This document shows, piece after piece, positions 55,942-64,000 of a DNA stretch of 64,000 bases (its first letter is position 1; the number at the start of each line of letters is the position of its first letter). The stretch covers positions 124,001-188,000 of the forward strand of contig LLCB01000061.1 in the NCBI GenBank assembly GCA_001414345.1, written 5' to 3'. Made by a program: the position numbers and the translations under genes. The DNA is from Hymenoscyphus infarciens. Taxonomy: Eukaryota > Ascomycota > Leotiomycetes > Helotiales > Helotiaceae. The notes beneath the pieces were generated by a model. The model was not told the origin of the DNA, did no database searches, and saw only the letters and a list, made by a program, of their open reading frames with translations.

Positions 55942-57310
55942 ATGCATCCAGGAGGGGTATTTACTGCCTATACACTGAAGGATCTCTTTGACTCCAAAAG
56001 TCCTCTTGCAAATCGCATCGACCGCGCCACACGCACTCAAATCAACATTATCACCAGCCGCAATGAACACCCCTCACCAGACGAAACTTACCAGTATGGT
56101 ACCCCAAAAGAAGTAGACGACGTATTAGAGTTATTTGTAGGTAACGGGGACACCGTTCTCCCACTTCCTTTCTCTTCAATCACTCCCGAAATACTCCTAA
56201 AGCATCCCTGAACCCTAGCATTTATTCTGTGCCGAATCCCGAGACAATTTTTGGTAGGCAAATACTAACGCGCCCATCTTCTAGGGCATCGAAATGCAAG
56301 AATCTTCCGCGGATTTGGAGCACTTGGTTCTTCCGACTATTACAGATGCAATTAAGAAGACTATCAGAAAAGAAATGAACACGCCAAAGAAGAGCGTTAG
56401 TTTTGCATCAGAAAACAAAGAGCCTAAAGGGACCGGCGGAATCAGTAAAAATGGAACGTTGGGACAACTACACAATGGAGTCGCCCTTGCGGCGACTACA
56501 AAGAAACCATGCGCAACATGCACAAAAGCTCTCCAAGTCATACAACAATTACCGCCAACTTGGAATTTGAATATTGAAAGTCATTGTAAAGATTGTGGGC
56601 AGGGTGGTTGGACTATAACTGAGTACAACGCAAAACAGGATCCGGATTCGAGAATAGTCAAGTCTTACTGGTATGATCCACCAGAGGTGCAGACCATCCC
56701 CAAGAAAAAGGTCGACACTACCAACCCTCAGTCACAAGTCTGTCTTCTATGTCAACAAGTTGGCCACAATTCCGCCACCAGAACTTTCCTACAATCATTA
56801 CGTCTTCTTTACTTTTGTGGGAAATGTAATCAAACAGGTCATCTTCCATTGAACTGCACCAACTCCGCCACAAAAAAAGGTGAAGTCTGGAACAGAATCA
56901 CATACATGCAGCCGAAGAACTCAAAAGTGCTGATGCCAACAAACCACTCGAAAGGAAAAATTTGCCCACTGTGTAAGCAGGGCGCTGGATATTTCATGAA
57001 GACTTTGATTTACGAGATTACATGTGCGACGTGTAATATAAAAAATCATTCTTCATTCGACTGCCCCAACAAATCCAGTAGTGCAGGAGATGGCTGGAAC
57101 TATATTGATTTTTGCGAAGCGGACACGATCATGAAGGCTCCGAATTCAACAAATCAGGGCTCGGGAAACAATAGCCAAACAACTCCTGTACGCCAAAACG
57201 GAAAAGCAAAACAGTCTGTTACTTCTGGAACTTCCGCTCGTTCAGCGACTTGCAAACTGTGTGCGAGTAGTGTCCATTTTACAGGTGAGTGCCCTTCTCG
57301 TTTTCGATAG
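55942..57310 (+). CDS. protein with tandem CxxC / zinc-knuckle modules
   Basis: Proposed exons 55942-56136 and 56285-57310 with a 148-bp intron (GTAGGT...TACTAAC...CTTCTAG, a perfect branch site) give 406 aa. The second exon alone has its own ATG at 56294 (338 aa). Numbering from that ATG, paired CxxC motifs lie at C73/C76 with C98/C101, C150/C153 with C175/C178, and C224/C227 with C244/C247. The second CxxC of modules 2 and 3 continues as CX2CX4HX4C knuckles (to C188 and C257), with a Trp exactly 21 residues after that CxxC. A last knuckle C320-X2-C323-X4-H328-X4-C333 ends the protein. CCHC knuckles normally bind single-stranded RNA or DNA. Family and function unknown; the N-terminal join is the weakest point. 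Confidence 0.62.
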
Positions 57311-58592
57311 ATCACCTCAGTTATGGGCACCGGCAGACTTCAGTTTTTGAAGTATATTCCGGTATATTTTCAAAATCTAAATAGGAAACACTACGTAAGA
57401 TCAGCAAAGAATGAAGCGCCAGAATACTGCTGATTCGAAAGGTGCGTTGAGGGGATAAGAGTGGGAACCTGTTGGTGGCGTGGATTTGGGATTGTTTTTT
57501 GAAGGTACCTGAGCAGATAATATAGCCTGTCTATTTCTTGAAACAGGCCTGTCTCGTGAGATTGTCAAGACGTACTAGAGCAATAATACCCCCCTTAAAC
57601 TAACACCTTTACCTTTTTCGTTGGATATGATTTCATGTGTTAGAATTCTTAACACTTCTGTTCTGATGTCGAACAAACATACCAAAGCTGGGAATCTTTA
57701 GCAAGTTACATTTATAACTAGCTATATTCTACAGAGATTATGTTGAGATTAAGGAACATACTCAATACCCCCTTTTCCTCGCTTAGAGAAAAAGGTGGAA
57801 TGGACAACAAGGTAGGCGGTGAATCTGTCTAGCTTCAACAGGTCAGCAAAAGCTTCCAGCCAGAATTACAATGAATCGACATCTAAACTGAGCCTTGAAT
57901 GTGGATTGCAGTCTAAAAGCGGGAAGAAAGTTCAATTGAGTCGCAAATACACTTCGTACTAAGTAGACAACGGGATGGATGATGTCAAATACTCGGAATC
58001 AGGGCAGAACTAAATCATTAAAATAACGCGCAAAGTCCCCGCCTGTCTTTTGAAATTATAGCGCTTGCTAACCCCTTGAAAATACGCGATTTTCAAGTCC
58101 AGGATGACGCAGAACTCTAGGCAGGCGAAAGGAGCCTACACTCGACAAGTGCCAAGGTCCGAAATAGATGGGGCTCTTAATAGACTTCTTGAACATGAAC
58201 AAGTTACCGAACCCACTTGAGCCCAACCTCATCCTTTTGTTGCTCCACAAGTGTGACTCGACGCGTCTATTGAGGCAATGTTGTCGTGTTGAGAACCAAT
58301 GAATTTCTCGCGCTGTGGCAATTCGCGGATGGCCCCTGAAACCCGGGTTGCCGTAGTGGTCACCTAGCTATTTTGGGATGCAGAGTAAACAAACCATCGA
58401 GCTATCTATGTTTACACTACTTTTGTCGCTTCAACGACCGCGTTCTAACCTTTACAGCTTATTTTCTTGATGCTTCATCAATTGCATCGAGTATTCTGGA
58501 GTTTTTTGATTTGTTTTCCTTCCAAACTGCAAAGTTGCAATTTCCTCATTTTCCAACCTTGTTGATATTTCCCCACCAAAGCCGCGTCCGAA
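57311..58592. other. intergenic region
   Basis: 1.3 kb with no gene. A possible GT-AG pair would extend the preceding gene to about 57393 but adds only three residues. The last 150 bp before 58593 are the pyrimidine-rich leader of the coiled-coil gene. Confidence 0.5.
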
Positions 58593-60929
58593 ATGGCCGA
58601 CCTCGAGCACCTACCCATCCTCACCTCGGAGGATGAACAACCCATAGCACTTCGCAGAAAACGACGCAGTAGCGCTGGCACTTCTTCGAATGGAAGTTCT
58701 CCATTGAGGGCTAATTTTCGAACATCGGCGATTTCTCGACAACAATATGGCATATCAACCCCGCCATCGACGCCTAAAAGAACGAAGAAACGAGTTCGAT
58801 TTTCCGACCCAGGACCACCAATTCCCTCCCCAATCAATTCAAAATCCTCGGGTCTTACCCCTTTTATTCGAAGAACCTCCCTACTCTCCACTCCCACCTC
58901 CAAACGGAGACACTCGACTCCTGCCAAATTGTTGCAGTCCAACCGGGCCCAATATGACGCGCCGATATCCGGGGAAATACAATTCGCGCCATTGCGGCAG
59001 GTACTTGATGGAAGGGTCACAAGGAGACTGAGACGGAATAGGCTCAGTGAGTCGACCAACCTAATTGAATGGGACAAGAGACACGAAGCCAAAGGGCGGA
59101 AATTGGAGGTGGAAAGGTTGAGGGAGGAGCTGGCAGCTAAAGACCTGGAAGTCCAAAGCATGCGTGATGAACAGGACATTGTAAGCCAAATTGAAGGGGA
59201 ATCCGGACTCTCATTGAACACGAGTTCAAGTCAATCCACCAAGATTCAGGAGCTTGAGAGGGTTATTGTACAATTGAGAGCCGAGCTACAGAGCAAGGAG
59301 GATGATGATGCAACAATCGATGATCCCAATTGGACAATGGCGGCAAAGGATCCTTTCGATTTCGAGGACGATGACGATAATATGATTACAAACTACGATC
59401 TGGAATTCACATATAATGATGAGATGGTAACGACACCGACACGCCTAAATACTTCTTTCCCATCCCCGCCATCCACGGTTCGAAATACGCCCAGCAGATC
59501 AGCATCAATGAGTGCTGGTATCCAAACTAGCCTGCCCATTGTCGACCCCGAAAAGGACCAACTCAAGCAACAACTTGAGACGCTCCAATCAGAAGTTTCA
59601 AAACTTACCTCAACCATCGAATTCAACCAAGATCATCATTCCCGCCTGGAGCAGAAGCTTTCTGAATATTTGCCGGCCACGGAATCCCACGACGATACAT
59701 CACTAGATTCTGCTCTTGATGGTGTTCTCACCCAACTTGCACTATCTCAATCCCAAGCCATCGAAAACAAGAATGCATTCTCAGCTCTGGGCGAAGAAGT
59801 TAATAATCTTGGCTTTCCATCTTCCGGACCGGAGGAAACATTGGAGATCATCGCAAGGCAATTTCGACAAGCACGCCTAGACCTTGAGTATCTTACCCCT
59901 GGTGAGATTCCCGAAGGCTTCGAAAACCACAAATTACTCGACATGCTTGTTTCTCGAATCAAAGTTCTGGTTAAGAAATCTAAAAGGAACGATGAAACAA
60001 TTGATGAGTATCACGAGCAAGAAGTCTCTCTGAGGCAGCAACTCAGCACCCGGATCGATATTGGAGAGAGCTTGAATAAAGAATTGTATCTCGCCAACAG
60101 TGAGATCAACAACTTGAAAGATGAATTAGAGCAAGCAGATACTAGCAACGAAAGACTTCAATCGGCGCTTGAAGGTTACCGACAGGAGGTCGCAGGTTTG
60201 GAGAAGTTGATTGAAAAGGTAGAAGCAGATGGTTATGGAAAGGAACAAAGATTAGAAGCCGAAGTTGCTGAATTGCAGGAGCAATTCCAAACTGAGGTGT
60301 TGAGGCATGACACTACTCGAGCAATGGACGAGGGGAAAGATATGATAAGAAAGGAACTTGAACGTCGACTTATGTCCGTCATGGAAGCTCACTCACAAGT
60401 GCAGGCCCAGATCACAGCTCTCGAGATGTCAAATGCGGAAAAGGATCAATCTATCGAACAACTGGAGTCTTCTGCCTCAGACCGGGAGAGATCGCATGAC
60501 CAAGCTCTTGCTCTTCGCGATGCTCGTGTCGCTGAACTTCGACAAGAAGTACAACGTATCAATTCTTCTCTTGAAAACGCCCACTCCACGATCGTCTCCC
60601 TCCGCAGATCGAACTCGGAACTTGCAGCACAAGTGGAAGGAGAAAAGAAGAGAGGCACACTTTTTATGCAAGCACTCCATGAGAAGATAGCCGGTGCTAT
60701 TGAGATGAGCACAGGATATCTTAATGAAAACATCTCAGTTCAGGGACCTTCAAGTAACCCTATCGCTGCCGAGGCCGATGATTCGACTTCTGGTCACAAG
60801 GTCATTCGTCCAGGCCAGTTCTTTGATGGTGCTCTGGCAAGAAAGGGTGGCAAGAAGAGAAGACGGTACGACAGCGGACTCGGATTTTTGGAAGAGGGCG
60901 ATGAGACGGAAGTTGATATGGAGATCTAG
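58593..60929 (+). CDS. coiled-coil protein with PP1-docking-like motif
   Basis: An intronless 778-aa protein. The first 110 residues are basic and Ser/Pro-rich with basic clusters (RRKRR at 21-25, KRTKKRVRF at 62-70). KRVRF fits the RVxF docking pattern for protein phosphatase 1 and is followed by SDPGPP. Residues of about 170-200 and 230-245 begin coiled-coil text, and long heptad-rich segments fill about 325-375 and 455-700 (for example AEVAELQEQFQTEVLRH). Acidic patches lie at 255-285. The C-terminus ends in a nuclear-signal-like KGGKKRRR and an acidic tail. The overall look is a nuclear or spindle/chromosome-associated scaffold conserved in fungi, but I cannot name an orthologue. Start chosen at the first ATG of the frame, after a pyrimidine-rich leader. 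Confidence 0.85.
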   Translation: MADLEHLPILTSEDEQPIALRRKRRSSAGTSSNGSSPLRANFRTSAISRQQYGISTPPSTPKRTKKRVRFSDPGPPIPSPINSKSSGLTPFIRRTSLLSTPTSKRRHSTPAKLLQSNRAQYDAPISGEIQFAPLRQVLDGRVTRRLRRNRLSESTNLIEWDKRHEAKGRKLEVERLREELAAKDLEVQSMRDEQDIVSQIEGESGLSLNTSSSQSTKIQELERVIVQLRAELQSKEDDDATIDDPNWTMAAKDPFDFEDDDDNMITNYDLEFTYNDEMVTTPTRLNTSFPSPPSTVRNTPSRSASMSAGIQTSLPIVDPEKDQLKQQLETLQSEVSKLTSTIEFNQDHHSRLEQKLSEYLPATESHDDTSLDSALDGVLTQLALSQSQAIENKNAFSALGEEVNNLGFPSSGPEETLEIIARQFRQARLDLEYLTPGEIPEGFENHKLLDMLVSRIKVLVKKSKRNDETIDEYHEQEVSLRQQLSTRIDIGESLNKELYLANSEINNLKDELEQADTSNERLQSALEGYRQEVAGLEKLIEKVEADGYGKEQRLEAEVAELQEQFQTEVLRHDTTRAMDEGKDMIRKELERRLMSVMEAHSQVQAQITALEMSNAEKDQSIEQLESSASDRERSHDQALALRDARVAELRQEVQRINSSLENAHSTIVSLRRSNSELAAQVEGEKKRGTLFMQALHEKIAGAIEMSTGYLNENISVQGPSSNPIAAEADDSTSGHKVIRPGQFFDGALARKGGKKRRRYDSGLGFLEEGDETEVDMEI

Positions 60930-62464
60930 GGGCGGGACGTTCTTGATGGGATGAGAAATCTCATGTACAGCATATACTGTCTCTTTCTTTTGTCACATCA
61001 CTCTCTCGAAAATGTCTGTCGGATTTAGGTGTTTGGTGTTGTTGTCTTGCCATTACTGCCATTACTGCCATTATTATCATCAGAAGACAAAATCAAATTA
61101 TTTCTACTATTTCTGTGAATCTTGTTTGGTCCAAGTTGGACCGCCCATAGACCGAAATGTGGGCTGTAGATAGGAATGTTGCCTGTTTGCAATTTGCAGG
61201 TAACCTGCGAATAGCAACAAAACTTGATTTTTCCAGCTATTTGTACGTAACCCACAATTAGCGAGTTTTTCTCGTGAAGGCGAAAGATGGGTAACCTGCC
61301 AACCGCCTCTTGTTTTAGAATAACTTATGATATATAAGCTAAAAATCGGTATCAAAAATTACAAAGGTTTACGGTCGCCAAAGGAGCCCAGTGGAGTAGA
61401 AGCTACAGGGCAGTGCGCTATAATGGTGCGCGCTGTATTTTAGGGACGTTTATCCCAATTGCTCCAGAGTATCGATCCTTTACAGAGCGGTTGGAGAATC
61501 AGAAGCTTTCAGGGGACTTCAGAGGGCTACAGCGCACTAGTACCCGCGTGAGTTTTGTCGCTTGCTGTTCCCGGGTAACCCATGACTAGCAAAAGAGCTT
61601 TCCAACGTTATTAGCAAGGAGTTTTTAGGTCACTTGTTCATACCTGATGTTTGTATGTAACTTACAAATGAACTGTTACAAGGCCTAAGTTACGCTTCAC
61701 TACAAAACTTTCAGAGACCCCCCTCATAGAAAATCTACAATCACAAAGGCACGTTGCGTTTTGCTCACTCCCTTGCATAATTTCTCTCAGGCCACGGCTC
61801 CAAGCACCACCAGTACCACCAGTACCACCAAAAAGCCAACATTCCTTCTCGATTGCCCGCGAAAGCGTGGAATCCTCGAATCCGCTTGGAAATCTAGAGA
61901 CTTTGCGTGTCAAATTTGCTGCAACTCTCCAACAAGTGGAGCACTTCATCAATTTTGATGTCATCGGGGAATGCCCTCTTGACGTTTTAAAAGAGTTTGC
62001 ATTAGACGATTGACAATTGCAGGAAGAAAAGATCTCCAGAAGAATAAGCCCACGGGTTCACCATGCTTCATGCACTCATTTTGAGCCGGCAAAGATGCGC
62101 TTACAGTACTAGAGAATAAGATTCCGTACGATGCAGCTTTTTTGGACTTTTCATACTAGAACAGCTCAAACACGCTACTCGGCGTATAGAACTACATCCT
62201 CTGTAGCGATTTTTTGAATATATAATATATATAAATTATATTTAAAATTAAGATATCTATCTATCTTTTGTATTCTTAGAATTTAAGTTTTAAGAACTCT
62301 GTTCTTAATTTATATCTAGTTAAAGTTGGTTATAGTAGAATATTATGAAAGTTACAAAAACTAGAAAGGTAGGATAATATTATTACGTATTATATAAGAG
62401 ACTTTGAGTTAAAACCTCGGTCTAGCAATTGGCCTAATTAGTAAAGATAATAGTAACTTTAATA
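60930..62464. other. intergenic, becoming AT-rich
   Basis: No gene supported. A frame at 61761-61958 plus ends in CQICCNSPTSG...HQF, and GECP follows in another frame at about 61966-61977. The stretch 62215-62460 is AT-rich and RIP-like. Confidence 0.45.
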
Positions 62465-63008
62465 GTCGACGAATAGCGTTTTCATTCTCCTAGTCTACTA
62501 AACACGCCTTCCTAAGCCAATTTAGTCATTCTTCTCCTAGCCTCACCTTTTGCCCTCGCCCTCCTCCTCCTAGCTAATTAAATCGCTCGATTCTCCTTTT
62601 CTATCCTAGCTTAAAGAGTGTTTAAAGCCTTCCTAGGCCTAGTAGGTAGGTAGGCTAGGTAATATGTTTATCCTATTATCTATAAGTCGATAAATTAAGA
62701 GGTAGTCGATTACTAGCTATAGATTGTAATAAAATTATACGTAATCTCTCTCTCTACCTAGAACCTCCGACGGAGATAAGCCTTTGTATCGATCCTAGCC
62801 TAGCCTACGTTCTCCTTCCTCAGCTATCTAACCTTTTTACTTCTCCTGCCTTATCCTCTCCTCCCTCTCGAGCCTCGCCTAGCCTCGCCTCTCCTACTAA
62901 ATCTAGCTGCTAGCCTTCCTTTGCCTAGCCTAGGAGGGGTGGTTAGCCTAGATTAGCTAATACTTAGGCTGAGGAGAGGCTGGGAGAATGAAAACGCTGT
63001 CGACGAAT
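62465..63008. mobile_element. Mutator-like miniature element with 10-bp TSD
   Basis: The element 62475-62998 (524 bp) has terminal inverted repeats AGCGTTTTCATTCTCC...GGAGAATGAAAACGCT (16 bp perfect). It is flanked by the direct repeat GTCGACGAAT at 62465-62474 and 62999-63008. A 9-11-bp target duplication is characteristic of Mutator-like transposons. The interior is non-coding and rich in CCTAGCC-type repeats, so the copy is non-autonomous. Confidence 0.88.
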
Positions 63009-64000
63009 AAAACCAACGATTGCGAGAATGTCCTCCCCAAAGCACTATCAGATTCTCCTGGATGGACTATACCCCTTTCTTCAATTTCTCCTTATTCTCC
63101 TTATGCCTGAGATCTTCGGTATCACCATTTTCGTGATGAGTCTTGTGGCTTAGGCTATGACTTCAATCATCGCTTTGGTCGACCACTCTCAAGAAGCTTT
63201 CGTCCAAAATCCAACTAACACCATGTAATAATACATTTTCTATGGTTGTTCAGAAGCTAAACTGACTGTTAGCGAAACTGAGCTTTACTTGGCAAGATCC
63301 TATACGATTACATTGTAGGTAAGTCTCTGCCCCGGTTACTTCAAGCATCGTGTTCTACAGGTTGTCGTATTTTCATTGCCTGCCTTCCAAACTTTGGTAC
63401 ATAAATTTTGGTGGAATATGTCGGTCGTATAGTTTACTTCATCTACTAGCCTTGAGGATGTATGCACTCAGCTACAGTTTCGCTACACCACTACGACTTT
63501 CTGTGGCAGCTATAGTCTTTGTATACTGTCGTCGTCGCTCTGTGTCTTTTGGGTAGCGAAAGCATGAGGTAGAGATTGGAAAGTTGCGGGGTATGGGGAG
63601 ATTTCTAGGTCATTCTGATAAGTGCCTATCGAAGATAGATTCTAGGCATATTAAACAATGAAGTTTTGACGTGACCTCGTATGCTTTACTTACCAATTAC
63701 GGAATTGACCAATTACGGTACTACTTTATAATATATTTAGTGGTGAGTCTAGTAAGTCAAGCTATTGAACTATATTGTTCAAGAGTATCTATGGTGCTTC
63801 TACCTTGGGCCTTTCAATGAAACTTAAGAACTCATCCCATCCTAAACTCACTCCATGAGCTCACAAATCAAACGAAGTAAAATCAGCAACCTCCTCTAAA
63901 TAGAACGTTAGCAAGAAGCCAACCAGCAAAAGCAAGAACAAACAATCGCGACCCCTCACCCCATACCACTAAAAATACTGCCCTCCATCAGAAAAGGAAA
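63009..64000. other. right end of window, no intact gene
   Basis: A short frame from ATG 63028 (starting MSSPKHYQILLDGLYPFLQF) is hydrophobic and meets TAG after 41 codons, then stays open 26 more codons. It begins 20 bp beyond the element above and may be a broken gene end. On the minus strand near 63960-63859 a Leu-rich stretch could be the last exon of a gene beyond the edge. Neither is supported enough to call. Confidence 0.35.

Noticed and set aside
57311..57393. Extra 3' exon for the zinc-module gene
   Set aside because: Splicing would destroy the last zinc knuckle and add only three residues; kept only as an alternative.

Overview
The window looks like nuclear DNA of a filamentous ascomycete (Pezizomycotina). 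Genes have short introns (48-64 bp, one possible 148 bp) with CTAAT/CTAAC-type branch sites. Transposons carry dense C-to-T/G-to-A transitions with intact LTR and TSD geometry, the signature of repeat-induced point mutation (RIP). The gene set (FlbC, Spt10, secreted M28 peptidase, GalM) fits this. Leotiomycetes/Helotiales is my guess, not something the sequence proves.

Layout. (1) 1-43.8 kb is gene-poor and holds one convincing gene, the conidiation regulator flbC (29.4-30.6 kb, minus). It lies between a simple-repeat cluster downstream and about 13 kb of gene-free DNA upstream. The left part is a transposon graveyard: a full-length RIP-destroyed Copia element (5547-13511, TSD AGCCC), a small TRIM-like LTR element (14438-15309, TSD GTTAT), and a three-level nest at 16.4-21.8 kb. 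In the nest an inverted AAATGCCAC array surrounds a RIPed LTR element (17900-21469, TSD ATATT), which itself contains a second TRIM (19122-20016, TSD TATAT). (2) 43.8-61 kb is a normal gene-rich block: galM-like mutarotase (minus), Spt10-like histone-gene activator (plus), a 755-aa uncharacterised protein with an HEXXH motif (minus, 4 exons), a secreted M28 aminopeptidase (plus, 6 exons), a charged hypothetical protein (minus), a protein with repeated CxxC/zinc-knuckle modules (plus), and a 778-aa nuclear-looking coiled-coil protein (plus). (3) 61-64 kb is again gene-free and carries a 524-bp Mutator-like miniature element with a 10-bp TSD.

The genes form no obvious pathway cluster. galM/spt10 and HEXXH/M28 are divergent pairs; the second pair has a recent hairpin MITE in its shared promoter region. 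The points most worth following are the HEXXH protein, the tandem zinc-module protein, the extra 2 kb between pol and the 3' LTR of the Copia element (with an in-frame 18-bp minisatellite), and the shared half-tRNA primer site in the Copia and one TRIM. No rRNA, convincing tRNA or CRISPR was found.
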